NCBI GenBank assembly: GCA_902524215.1
Contig: CABZCK010000004.1
Span: forward strand, 1-64,000
Direction: 5' to 3'
DNA length: 64,000 nucleotides
From: an uncultured SAR116 cluster alpha proteobacterium
GTDB lineage: Bacteria; Pseudomonadota; Alphaproteobacteria; Puniceispirillales; Marisalimonadaceae
Position 1 is the stretch's first letter. The number at the start of each line of letters is the position of its first letter. Shown here one piece after another: positions 19,509 to 27,750 of the stretch. The translations under genes and the position numbers were made by a program. The notes beneath the pieces are model-generated. The model ran no database searches, was not told where the DNA came from, and saw only the letters and a program-made list of their open reading frames with translations.

Positions 19509-20278
19509 TTGCAAATATTACAATTTAAATTTTTTTTTATCTTTATTTTAGTAATTTCTTGCTTAATACAATCGTACAATAATAAATTTCCAGCTAAAGA
19601 ATTTTTAGTGAATGATTTTTCTTTTTTAAAAGAATTTTGAATAAATATCTCTCTAATTGTTTCAGTTACTTGAAGACTTGAAATTAAATTTGTAACTGGG
19701 CCTATTATTCCAACCTCTCTACAATTTAAATTAGTATCTTGATGCTGATTTTGCGGGAAAATACATTCATAACATGGTGAATTTTTAAATTTTCCACTTT
19801 TAAATACAGCTAATTGCCCTTCGAACTGAGTTGCTGATGCAGATATTAGAGTTTTATCATTCTTATGAGCTGATAAATTAGCATTATATTTAGTTTCAAT
19901 ATTATCTGAGCAATCGATTATAATATCGTATTTATCTATAGGAAATTTATTATCAAACTTATTAACAATAGACTTAATTTTTAAATTAGGATTTAAGTTT
20001 AAACAATAATCTCTTAACTTAGTGGATTTAGAAAGGCCTAAATTATTGATTGAAAATGCTATTTGTCTATTTAAATTAGATAATTCAATATTATCATGAT
20101 CGCATATGTCAATATACCCTATGCCAGCGGCAGAACAATAAATAGCTGTAGGGTTACCTAAACCTCCTGCTCCAATTATCAAAACTTTACTTTTTAGAAG
20201 TATAGATTGGCCCTCTTCTTCTATCTCAGGCATTATTAGCTGACTTGCATATCTTTTTAAGTCATTTTCATCAAGCAT
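19505..20278 (-). CDS. ThiF/MoeB/HesA-family adenylyltransferase (E1-like)
   Basis: This E1-like enzyme adenylates the C-terminal glycine of a ubiquitin-like sulfur carrier (MoaD or ThiS type). It has the ATP-binding loop GAGGLGNP near residue 37, the SNLNRQI motif, and two zinc-binding CxxC pairs (CYEC and CNIC). There is no C-terminal rhodanese domain (257 aa total). No sulfur carrier is encoded nearby, so molybdopterin and thiazole pathways cannot be told apart. It sits 6 bases after dut, and its TGA overlaps the ATG of the SH3 gene. Confidence 0.88.
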   Translation of the reverse strand: MLDENDLKRYASQLIMPEIEEEGQSILLKSKVLIIGAGGLGNPTAIYCSAAGIGYIDICDHDNIELSNLNRQIAFSINNLGLSKSTKLRDYCLNLNPNLKIKSIVNKFDNKFPIDKYDIIIDCSDNIETKYNANLSAHKNDKTLISASATQFEGQLAVFKSGKFKNSPCYECIFPQNQHQDTNLNCREVGIIGPVTNLISSLQVTETIREIFIQNSFKKEKSFTKNSLAGNLLLYDCIKQEITKIKIKKNLNCNICK

Positions 20279-20284
20279 TATTGT

Positions 20285-20734
20285 TTACTCTAATCCTGTT
20301 GAACCAAATCCTTTGGATGATCTTTTAGTCTCAAAAATATTTACACTACCTAATTTAAGGTGCACCTTAACAATCGGAGAAAAAACAATTTGACCAATTC
20401 TCATACTTGGTTTAATTACAAATGTTTCAGAAGAATGGTTAATTAAAATAACTTTAATTTCACCTCTATAATCCGAGTCAATTGTTCCTGGCGAGTTTAA
20501 TATTGTAACTCCATGATTTAGGGCCAAGCCAGACCTTGGCCTTACTTGACCTTCATAGCCTCTAGGTATTTTCAGTTTGATTCCGGTCGGTACTAAAAAT
20601 ATCTCATTTTGTTTTAAATTTATAGGATTATTTATATCCGCAACTATATCTAATCCTGACGAATTATCTGAATGATATTTTGGAAGATTAAAATTCTCAG
20701 ACTGTGATACTTTTTCTATTATAATTTTCAGCAT
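20285..20734 (-). CDS. dut: Deoxyuridine 5'-triphosphate nucleotidohydrolase (dUTPase)
   Basis: Dut hydrolyses dUTP to dUMP and pyrophosphate, keeping uracil out of DNA and feeding thymidylate synthesis. The trimeric-dUTPase motifs appear in order: SGLDIVAD (I), PRSGLALNHG (III), NSPGTIDSDYRGEIKVILINH with the catalytic aspartate, here quoted in parts as GTIDSDYRGE, RIGQIVF, and the C-terminal arm RSSKGFGSTG. Length is 149 residues. The 5' end overlaps the coaBC 3' end by 38 bases, a larger overlap than most in this window, and coaBC-dut order is conserved in alphaproteobacteria. Confidence 0.96.
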   Translation of the reverse strand: MLKIIIEKVSQSENFNLPKYHSDNSSGLDIVADINNPINLKQNEIFLVPTGIKLKIPRGYEGQVRPRSGLALNHGVTILNSPGTIDSDYRGEIKVILINHSSETFVIKPSMRIGQIVFSPIVKVHLKLGSVNIFETKRSSKGFGSTGLE

Positions 20735-22190
20735 TCATTTCTTGGTACAATTTTAAACTTTTTGAAATTATTAAATTTGCAATTTCGTGTTTTTTTAGTT
20801 TTTCAGTTTCTTGTATATTATAATATTTATCGATAATAAATATTTTGTTGAATTCTTTTCCAAAAATTGAATTTTCATCTTCAATTAAATTGGCAATTAT
20901 CATGTCTAATTGTTTTTCTTGTAGTTTTTTTCTGGCATTATGAATTAAATTTTTCGTTTCTGCTGCAAATCCGATAACTAACTTTGGTCTTTTTTTATTT
21001 TTGCTTACAAATTTAACAATATCAGGATTACTTTCTAATTTAAAAATAATGTTATTTTTTTTTTTAAGTTTATCATTATTTGACACTTTTTTATTTTCTG
21101 GGGTATAAGGTATTAATTTCCAGTCACAAACTGCAGCACAACTTATAAAAATATCACAATCAATATTATTTTCTACTTGTGAAAGCATTTCTTTTGCAGA
21201 TGAAACTTCAACATATTTATTTACATTTGGTTTATTAATATTTGTTGGACCACTTATTAGAGTTACATTTGCTCCAAGTTTTAAAAATTCTTCTGCCAAT
21301 GCATAACCCTGTTTTCCTGAGGAATTGTTAGAGACATATCTTATAGGATCAATTTTTTCTTGAGTAGGACCTGCGGTTATTAAAATTTTTAGTTGACTTT
21401 TAAATTTAATATTGCTCATTTTCTCTTTTTCTAAAAGATAAGTTCTCGTAAATGAATATATTTTATCTATCTCTGGTAGTCTGCCAGTGCCATTTTCACC
21501 ACATGCCATCATGCCTGATTCTGGATTAATTAAATTTATACCTCTTTGCTTTAAAATTTTTAAATTATCTTGAGTAGCTTTATTTTCCCACATATAAGGG
21601 TTCATGGAGGGAGCTATGAGAATTTTACTTTCAGAAGCTAAAATAACATTTGATCCTAAATCATCTGCAATTCCATGACTTATTTTAGCCATGAAATTTG
21701 CTGTACATGGAGCAACTAAAATTAAATCCTTATTTCTAGCTAAATTTATGTGATTCATATTCTCGTTTTCATCAGAGGAAAATAATTCTGTAAAACATTT
21801 TTTATTAATTAAGCTTGTCACTAACAAAGGAGAAATAAATTTTTGAGCAGATTTTGTTAATATAACTTCAATATCATAGTTGTTTTTGTGATATAATCTT
21901 ATTAAATCTAGAACTTTGTAACAAGATACACCTCCCGAAATAATAACCAATATGCTAAATTTTGATTTTTTTTGTTTTGAATTAATAATATTATTATCTA
22001 TATTTTCTTTGTAAATATCTAAATTTCTCTCTTTAAGTAAGATATGAATTAGTCTCAAATAAGACTTTGGTATTTTATTTTTTTTTTTCCAATTTGATAT
22101 AGTTGATGGATTTGTTTTAAGTAATTTTGAAACAGAGCCTGTACCACCAAGTTTGAAAATTAATTCAGGTATGTTAGTGAAATTATTCAT
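20697..22190 (-). CDS. coaBC: Bifunctional CoaBC with an N-terminal helix-turn-helix extension
   Basis: CoaBC makes 4'-phosphopantetheine in CoA synthesis: the CoaC half decarboxylates and the CoaB half couples phosphopantothenate to cysteine. CoaC motifs are present (PSMNPYMW and GMMACGENGTGRLPE), as are CoaB motifs (TAGPTQEKIDPIRYVSN and the lysine-rich KLKKKN loop). The protein is 497 aa, roughly 80-100 residues longer than usual. The extra N-terminus (residues 1-60) reads as a helix-turn-helix (SVSKLLKTNPSTISNWKKKN). The decarboxylase begins near residue 76 with no intervening ATG, so this is one continuous fusion ORF. It may be autoregulatory, but that is inference. Confidence 0.94.
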   Translation of the reverse strand: MNNFTNIPELIFKLGGTGSVSKLLKTNPSTISNWKKKNKIPKSYLRLIHILLKERNLDIYKENIDNNIINSKQKKSKFSILVIISGGVSCYKVLDLIRLYHKNNYDIEVILTKSAQKFISPLLVTSLINKKCFTELFSSDENENMNHINLARNKDLILVAPCTANFMAKISHGIADDLGSNVILASESKILIAPSMNPYMWENKATQDNLKILKQRGINLINPESGMMACGENGTGRLPEIDKIYSFTRTYLLEKEKMSNIKFKSQLKILITAGPTQEKIDPIRYVSNNSSGKQGYALAEEFLKLGANVTLISGPTNINKPNVNKYVEVSSAKEMLSQVENNIDCDIFISCAAVCDWKLIPYTPENKKVSNNDKLKKKNNIIFKLESNPDIVKFVSKNKKRPKLVIGFAAETKNLIHNARKKLQEKQLDMIIANLIEDENSIFGKEFNKIFIIDKYYNIQETEKLKKHEIANLIISKSLKLYQEMNAENYNRKSITV

Positions 22191-22197
22191 TTAATTC

Positions 22198-23640
22198 TCA
22201 AAAATTAAAAAATTTATTAAGTAATCTATCAATTTTTTGAAATATTTCAACTAATTCTTTTGAAAAGAATCTTTTATTATTGATTTTTTCAAAAAAGAAA
22301 TCATATCTCATATTTTTGCTGATCCATTCTTCCATTAATGGTTCTGTAGTTTGCCAAATATTTGCTTTAGGGTTAATTTGCCTAGCAATGCCCTCTGCCA
22401 TTATCATAGATTTTTGTAGTAAACAAAACTTAGCTTGAATTTTAATATTAAATTTTCTAGATAATGCAAGAATTTCACCAAATAAATGACCCATTGAAAC
22501 ATCCCCAATAGGTTTATTTAAAATAGGTGTAGTTAAAATTCTAATTTCTTGAGATAATTTTTGCAGATCTGTATCTTTATCAAGCATTCCATTTTCTTGA
22601 TGAAGTTTAGCAATTTTATAGAATTGTTTATTTAAAAGAAAATTAAAAAGTTTTGCCAAAAATTTTCTATCATTTAAATTTAGATAACCCATTATACCAA
22701 AATCTATTGCTATAATTTTTCCTGATCGATTAATAAAAATGTTTCCAGGGTGTAAATCACCATGAAAAAAACCATCTCTAAATGTTTGATAGAAAAAAAT
22801 TTCAGAGGCAACCATTGTTAGTCTTTTTAAATTAATATTTTGTTTTAAATTTTTAATTTGATCTATTCTAATGCCGTCAATAAATTCACTTATCAATATT
22901 TTTTTTGTTGTATATTTCCAATGAATTTCAGGTGTATCAAATAGCTCATAGTCAACAAAGTTTTCTCTAAGTTGTTCAGAGTTAGAAGCTTCTAATCTAA
23001 GATCTATCTCGTCAAGTGAACTATGAGCAAATGTGGCTATAATTTCTTTAAGACTTAATCTTTTACAATTAGTTGAAAAAAATTCTAATATATTACAAAT
23101 TCCATAAAATAATTTAAAATCCTTAAATAGTGTTTGCTCAATATTTGGCCTTAAAACTTTTATTGCTACTTCTTTACCGTTTTTAAGAATGCCTTTATGG
23201 ACTTGAGCTACGGAAGCAGCTGCAATAGGTTTTTTCTCAAAAAAATTAAATAATTCATCTATTTTTTTATTAGTTTCTTCTTCAATTATTTTAATTGCAA
23301 TTCTATCTGAAAAAGGAGGAAGTTTATCTTGTAATGATATTAATCTGTTAGTTATATCTAAACCAAATATATCTGGTCTAGTTGATAATGCTTGCCCAAG
23401 CTTAACAAAACCTGGACCAATTTCACCTAAATTATCAAGAAATTCACTATCATTTTTTTTTTTTTCAAAAACAAACTTGAAAAAATTAAGTGTTTTTTGA
23501 TATTTTTTATTTATTATATTAAATCTATTGATTTCAGTCACTAAACCGTTCCTGACTAGAATGTATAATACAAAAATAAATCTTGAAACAATAAGTGGAT
23601 ATTCATAAAATTTTGGTACAATAATCTTAATATTTTTCAT
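22198..23640 (-). CDS. ubiB: Ubiquinone biosynthesis atypical kinase UbiB
   Basis: UbiB is a COQ8/ABC1-family atypical kinase/ATPase that supports aerobic ubiquinone synthesis at the membrane. The family KxGQ motif is visible (FVKLGQALSTRPDIFG), as are the alanine-rich loop AAASVAQVHKG, the catalytic HGDLHPGN and the metal-binding DFG. An N-terminal hydrophobic stretch is present. I use ATG 23640, which overlaps the ubiE stop (TAATG), rather than the track's GTG 23652. The coding strand contains a run of 13 A within the FEKKKND codons, a potential slippage site; the frame is intact as written. Confidence 0.94.
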   Translation of the reverse strand: MKNIKIIVPKFYEYPLIVSRFIFVLYILVRNGLVTEINRFNIINKKYQKTLNFFKFVFEKKKNDSEFLDNLGEIGPGFVKLGQALSTRPDIFGLDITNRLISLQDKLPPFSDRIAIKIIEEETNKKIDELFNFFEKKPIAAASVAQVHKGILKNGKEVAIKVLRPNIEQTLFKDFKLFYGICNILEFFSTNCKRLSLKEIIATFAHSSLDEIDLRLEASNSEQLRENFVDYELFDTPEIHWKYTTKKILISEFIDGIRIDQIKNLKQNINLKRLTMVASEIFFYQTFRDGFFHGDLHPGNIFINRSGKIIAIDFGIMGYLNLNDRKFLAKLFNFLLNKQFYKIAKLHQENGMLDKDTDLQKLSQEIRILTTPILNKPIGDVSMGHLFGEILALSRKFNIKIQAKFCLLQKSMIMAEGIARQINPKANIWQTTEPLMEEWISKNMRYDFFFEKINNKRFFSKELVEIFQKIDRLLNKFFNF

Positions 23641-24368
23641 TAAAATTTCCACCCAGAATGAAGTGAAGCTATACCTTGTGATAAATTTTTATATTTGACT
23701 CTCTCAAATTTGGATTTAACAAACATTAATGACAGTTCATCTTGATCAGGAAACATTCTTATAGATTCAATTAAATATTTATATGCTTCTTCATTATTTG
23801 TTATAATTTTACCTAATTTTGGAATGATTTTGAATGACCATAAATCATATAATTTCTTTATAATATTATCATTAACCAAACTAAATTCTAAACAAATAAA
23901 CCTACCACCTGGTTTTAACACTCTATATATTTCATTAAGCGCTAATTGTCTGTTAGTTATATTTCTTAATCCAAAAGCTATTGTTATTCTATCATAAGTA
24001 TCATTTTTTATAGGAAGTTTTTCACAATTTCCAACAATATATCGTATTTTAGGATTATTTGATTTTCCATTAATTAACATGTTGTAATTAATATCTATAA
24101 TGTCTGCTGAAAAACCGCCAGATTTCATAAAAAGTTTTGCAATATCTCCAGTACCGCCTGCAATGTCTAGTAAAGACTGATTTGATTGTGGCGCAATCCA
24201 ATTTATTAATTCTTGTTTCCATAACCTATGAAAACCTAAACTTGATAAATCATTCATTAAATCGTATTTGGAAGATACAGAGTTGAAAATATTATTTACT
24301 AATTCTTCTTTCTTATTTATGTTGACTTTTTTAAAACCAAAATCAATTTTTTTTAAACTTTTTCTCAT
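23640..24368 (-). CDS. ubiE: Ubiquinone/menaquinone biosynthesis C-methyltransferase UbiE
   Basis: UbiE performs the SAM-dependent C-methylation of the quinone ring. The protein shows FNSVSSKYDLMNDLSSLG at the N-terminus, the SAM-binding DIAGGTGDIA, and the family blocks IAFGLRNITNRQLALNEIYRVLKPGG (here in part) and YKYLIESIRMFPDQ. The track begins at 24428, but the family N-terminus and an ATG place the start at 24368 (MRKSLKKIDFG). From there only 19 bases separate it from the divergent mutM start, so its promoter must overlap mutM coding sequence. It heads the ubiE-ubiB-coaBC-dut operon. Confidence 0.95.
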   Translation of the reverse strand: MRKSLKKIDFGFKKVNINKKEELVNNIFNSVSSKYDLMNDLSSLGFHRLWKQELINWIAPQSNQSLLDIAGGTGDIAKLFMKSGGFSADIIDINYNMLINGKSNNPKIRYIVGNCEKLPIKNDTYDRITIAFGLRNITNRQLALNEIYRVLKPGGRFICLEFSLVNDNIIKKLYDLWSFKIIPKLGKIITNNEEAYKYLIESIRMFPDQDELSLMFVKSKFERVKYKNLSQGIASLHSGWKF

Positions 24369-24387
24369 TATTAAATTATAAACGAAA

Positions 24388-25224
24388 ATGCCAGAATTAC
24401 CAGAAGTTGAAACATCTAAAAGATACATAGAGCAATTCTTGTTAAATGCAAAAATTTTAAATATTCAGTCTTATGTTTGTAAATTAAGATGGGAAATAAA
24501 TCCTTATATAAAAAAAATTTTCAATAATACAACAATTCTTAAAATAGATCGCCTTGGAAAATATATTTTGATAAATACGTCAAACAAAAATACTTTAATT
24601 TTACATCTTGGAATGAGTGGATACTTAAGTATAAATGATGAAAATTCTAAAAGAATTAAACATGATCATATAATTTTAAATTTTGTAAGAGCAAATGGAG
24701 AGAGGAAAAGCTTGATATTGAATGATCAAAGAAGATTTGGACATATCGATTTTTATTGTACGTTCAGTTTAAAAAAACATTTTCTTATAAAAAATCTTGG
24801 TATAGATGGCTTAAGTAAAAGCTTAAAGTATAACTTAATAAAAAAAAAATTTTCTATGAAAACAACTCTTATCAAAAATGCTATGTTAGATCAAAAAATT
24901 ATATGTGGAATAGGTAATATTTACGCTTCTGAAATTTTATTTTATTCCAAAATTAATCCTTTAAAAAAAGTTAATTCTTTAAGTAAAAATGAGATAAATG
25001 CATTGTTACTTAATATCAAAATTGTTCTTTCAAAAGCAGTTTTAAATGGTGGAACTACAATAAAAGATTATAAACAGCCAAATGGAAAAGTTGGATATTT
25101 CAAACAAAAATTAAAAGTTTATGGTAGAGACAAATTAAAATGTTTTGATTGTAATGGTATTATACTTAAGTTAAATATTAACAAAAGAGCAACATATATA
25201 TGTCCAGTATGTCAAAAAAATTAA
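24388..25224 (+). CDS. mutM: Formamidopyrimidine-DNA glycosylase
   Basis: MutM (Fpg) excises 8-oxoguanine and formamidopyrimidines from DNA. The N-terminal catalytic proline follows the initiator methionine (MPELPEVET); the helix-two-turn-helix is seen around AMLDQKIICGIGNIYASE, and the C-terminal zinc finger has its four cysteines (CFDCNG ... CPVCQKN). Length 278 aa is normal. It is divergent from ubiE with a 19-base gap, and its 3' end overlaps the following small gene by 25 bases. Confidence 0.96.
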   Translation: MPELPEVETSKRYIEQFLLNAKILNIQSYVCKLRWEINPYIKKIFNNTTILKIDRLGKYILINTSNKNTLILHLGMSGYLSINDENSKRIKHDHIILNFVRANGERKSLILNDQRRFGHIDFYCTFSLKKHFLIKNLGIDGLSKSLKYNLIKKKFSMKTTLIKNAMLDQKIICGIGNIYASEILFYSKINPLKKVNSLSKNEINALLLNIKIVLSKAVLNGGTTIKDYKQPNGKVGYFKQKLKVYGRDKLKCFDCNGIILKLNINKRATYICPVCQKN

Positions 25225-25610
25225 TAAAAAAGTTAAGTACTTTTATATTATGTTTTATTTTATCACTTTACTTAACAATCCAATTTTCTTTAGGAGAGTA
25301 TAAATTTAAAATTCAAAACTGGGTAGAAGACATTCCTATTTTACCAAGTTTAATAGAAAATAAAAGAGATGTCGTGGAATTTGACTCCTCTAATGGTAAA
25401 ATTATTTCAATATCTTTTGGAATTAAAACTTTATCAAAAAATAAAATTTTATCATTTTATAGAGATTTTTTTCAACAAGTAAAATGGGAAAAAGTTGAAA
25501 ATAAGAATATTTGGAGAGAAAAAAATAATCAATTTAAAAAAAAGATTTTTAAAATTGAAAATTTAAAGGATAATGTTTTAACCATTAAAATTATTGTCGA
25601 GAATTTTTAA
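25200..25610 (+). CDS. Small exported protein of unknown function
   Basis: I cannot assign a function. The 136-residue protein has a signal-anchor-like N-terminus (basic SKKLIKKLS then a hydrophobic FILCFILSLYLTI stretch to about residue 30), then a globular region with EDIPILPSL, VVEFDSSNGKIISI and FYRDFFQQVKWEKVE segments. This resembles, from memory, small alphaproteobacterial envelope proteins with a P-L-M-P-G-L/FD/FY..LPQLGW pattern, usually encoded near mutM and rpsT. The start is uncertain: ATG 25200 overlaps mutM by 25 bases, and ATG 25209 is three codons later; neither has a clear Shine-Dalgarno. Confidence 0.7.
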   Translation: MSSMSKKLIKKLSTFILCFILSLYLTIQFSLGEYKFKIQNWVEDIPILPSLIENKRDVVEFDSSNGKIISISFGIKTLSKNKILSFYRDFFQQVKWEKVENKNIWREKNNQFKKKIFKIENLKDNVLTIKIIVENF

Positions 25611-25611
25611 C

Positions 25612-25640
25612 TTGACATTTTAACTTTTAAAATGTAGCGA
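25612..25640 (+). promoter_or_regulatory. Possible rpsT promoter
   Basis: A perfect -35 hexamer TTGACA lies at 25612-25617, right after the stop of the preceding gene. At the standard 17-base distance the -10 is poor (TAGCGA), and a better GATACT is 21 bases away. The position ahead of rpsT, with a short leader ending in a good AAGG ribosome-binding site, supports a promoter, but the exact -10 is unsettled. Confidence 0.4.
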
Positions 25641-25659
25641 TACTGAAAAAAGGTATCTT

Positions 25660-25923
25660 ATGGCTAACCACAAATCTGCAAAAAAAAGAATTAGAAGAAA
25701 TGAAAAATTTCAATTAATTAATAAAATTAGAAAGACAAGGGTCAGAACATTTATTAAAAAAGTTGAAAATTTGATTGAAAAAAAAGACAAAAAAAATGCT
25801 CAATTAGCTTTTATTGAAGCTCAGCCTGAAATGCATAGATCAGTTGGAAAAGGTGTTTTTAAAAAAAATACCATTTCAAGAAAGTTATCTAGATTATCTA
25901 ATAAGATTAAATTGTTAAAATAA
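25660..25923 (+). CDS. rpsT: 30S ribosomal protein S20
   Basis: S20 is a small helical 16S rRNA-binding protein of the 30S subunit. The 87-residue lysine-rich sequence starts MANHKSAKKRIRRNEK, the family N-terminus, and contains the conserved KGVFKKNTISRKLSRLS. An AAGG sits 7 bases before the ATG, and a TTGACA element precedes it, so it probably has its own promoter. It lies directly upstream of dnaA, a common alphaproteobacterial order, separated from it by a 394-base non-coding gap. Confidence 0.96.
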   Translation: MANHKSAKKRIRRNEKFQLINKIRKTRVRTFIKKVENLIEKKDKKNAQLAFIEAQPEMHRSVGKGVFKKNTISRKLSRLSNKIKLLK

Positions 25924-26317
25924 ATTTTTAATTATACCATTTTTTATATATAGAAACGATTCGCTAATTTAAGAATTAGAAAACTATTTTATTTTAAATC
26001 AAGTCATCAAAAATTCGATTTATGACAGATATATTTTTCAGAAGTAATTTTTTTATAATCTTTTAAGAATCGTAACAAAATCAATAATGTATGAATATAT
26101 CTTAATATAATTTTGAAATTTTACTTCATAGAGTCAAAACATATAAATTAAATTTTTCTTAAAATTAAAAATTTTTTAAAAATTTTAAATAATATAAGTA
26201 ATTGTTTTATTTCAATAAATTTATAAAAAATGAAAATCAATAAATATTTTTTTTTTTTTAAGCCATATCAATTGCTTTACTTGGCAAATAAGTTTTAATA
26301 AAACCCAAGGTTTTAAA
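25924..26317 (+). other. 394-base non-coding region upstream of dnaA
   Basis: This is the longest gene-free stretch in the window. It is extremely AT-rich, with a stretch of A/T-only near-palindromes (26160-26200) and a run of 13 T at 26247-26259. I found no TTATNCACA DnaA box on either strand, so there is no direct support for a replication origin. Three GANTC sites occur (25958, 26067, 26131), the CcrM methylation consensus in alphaproteobacteria. A small 6-bp hairpin (CTAATT/AATTAG, 25964-25979) lies after rpsT without a T-tract. The region presumably holds the dnaA promoter and leader. Confidence 0.6.
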
Positions 26318-27694
26318 ATGGCAGAAGAAATACTTAAAAAATCAAAAGAAAACGTTGTTTCATGGTCAACAGTTCAACATGATCTTAAAGATGATTTTAA
26401 AAGTATTATTTGGAATTCATGGATAAAGCCTTTAGTTTTTGTAGAGTTTTCAAACTTTACCCTAACAATTCAAACACCCTCAGATTTAGTTAAAAATAGG
26501 ATTGACAATCAATATTATGACAAAATTTTTTTAAGGGCAAAAAGAGTTTTTATAGGTTTAAATAAGATTAGATTTACTGTTCATAATGACAAAAGTTTTA
26601 TTCAAAAAACAAATAAGTATAAATCAGAAGATGAAAATCAAACATTGTCGTCAATATCTTTCACAGATAACACCTCTAAAAGTTTAAATAAAAATTATAC
26701 ATTTGAAAAATTTGTTTTAGATCAATCTAACGAACTTGCTTACTTCTCAGCGCAAAGAATTAGTCAAGAGTTCAATTTAGACTATAATCCATTTTATATT
26801 TATGGGAATGTGGGTATTGGAAAAACTCATTTATTAAATGCAATTGCATGGAATATAAAAAAAAATAACAAGAAAAAATTTATATACATTTCAGCTGAAA
26901 GATTTATGTATCAATTTATTAAATCTTTAAAAATGAATGAAACTATTCGTTTTAAAGACCAATTTCGATCTATTGATGTTTTGATGATAGATGATCTTCA
27001 ATTTATAAGTGGAAAAAAGTCTACTCAAGAAGAGTTTTTTCACCTCTTGAATGATCTAATCGATAATAAAAAACAAGTTATAATCACAGCTGATAAATCC
27101 CCTTCTAATATTGATAATCTTGATTATAAAATAAGATCTAGACTATCTGGAGGTCTTGTTGTTGATATATTGCCAACAACATTTGAATTAAGAAAGAAAA
27201 TTATTAGAAATAAAGTTTCTATTAAAAATATACATTTAGAGAGAAACCTTATAAATTTTTTAGCTGAAAATATTTTTAAAAGTATAAGAGAATTGGAAGG
27301 AGCTATAAATAAAATAATTCTATATTCTGATGTAACGAAGTCGCAATTAAACATCGAAAATGCAAAGACTATTCTTGCTGATTACATGGAAATAAATAAT
27401 AAAAAAATAACAGTTAAAGATGTTCAACTGGAAGTTTCTAAATATTATAATCTTGAATTTCATGAACTTTGTTCCAAAAATAGATCAAGACACATTGCTA
27501 AACCGAGACAGATCGCAATGTTTTTATCTAAAAAATTCACTGATTCTTCCTACCCAGAAATTGGCAAGCTATTTGGTGGTAAAGATCATGCTACAGTCAT
27601 ACATGGGGTAAATAAAATAAAAGCTTCAAGTGAAACTGATAGAAAAATTAAACAAGATTTAGATAATATAATTTTAAGTTTAAAAACTGATTAA
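26318..27694 (+). CDS. dnaA: Chromosomal replication initiator protein DnaA
   Basis: DnaA binds origin DnaA boxes and opens the duplex to start replication. The domains are: I (about 15-85), a short linker II, the AAA+ domain III with Walker A GNVGIGKTHL near residue 165 and Walker B MIDDLQF near 225, and DNA-binding domain IV with GKDHATVIHGVNKI near 430. Length 458 aa is normal. AAGG precedes the ATG by 8 bases. The adjacent dnaN-recF-gyrB order is the ancestral bacterial replication cluster. Confidence 0.97.
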   Translation: MAEEILKKSKENVVSWSTVQHDLKDDFKSIIWNSWIKPLVFVEFSNFTLTIQTPSDLVKNRIDNQYYDKIFLRAKRVFIGLNKIRFTVHNDKSFIQKTNKYKSEDENQTLSSISFTDNTSKSLNKNYTFEKFVLDQSNELAYFSAQRISQEFNLDYNPFYIYGNVGIGKTHLLNAIAWNIKKNNKKKFIYISAERFMYQFIKSLKMNETIRFKDQFRSIDVLMIDDLQFISGKKSTQEEFFHLLNDLIDNKKQVIITADKSPSNIDNLDYKIRSRLSGGLVVDILPTTFELRKKIIRNKVSIKNIHLERNLINFLAENIFKSIRELEGAINKIILYSDVTKSQLNIENAKTILADYMEINNKKITVKDVQLEVSKYYNLEFHELCSKNRSRHIAKPRQIAMFLSKKFTDSSYPEIGKLFGGKDHATVIHGVNKIKASSETDRKIKQDLDNIILSLKTD

Positions 27695-27721
27695 TTGTAT
27701 ATACTATATATATGTAAAAAT

Positions 27722-27750
27722 TTGCTGATTTACAAAATTAATGCTATATT
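27722..27750 (+). promoter_or_regulatory. Predicted promoter for dnaN
   Basis: TTGCTG (27722-27727) and TATATT (27745-27750) are separated by exactly 17 bases in the 104-base dnaA-dnaN gap, a good fit to a housekeeping sigma-70-type promoter. This would give dnaN-recF-gyrB its own transcript with a leader of roughly 50 bases. Chance matches are common in AT-rich DNA, so this is a prediction. Confidence 0.5.

Noticed and set aside
25924-26317. Chromosomal origin (oriC) next to dnaA
   Set aside because: The region is AT-rich enough for an unwinding element, but no DnaA box was found on either strand, and alphaproteobacterial origins are often not beside dnaA. I do not call it.
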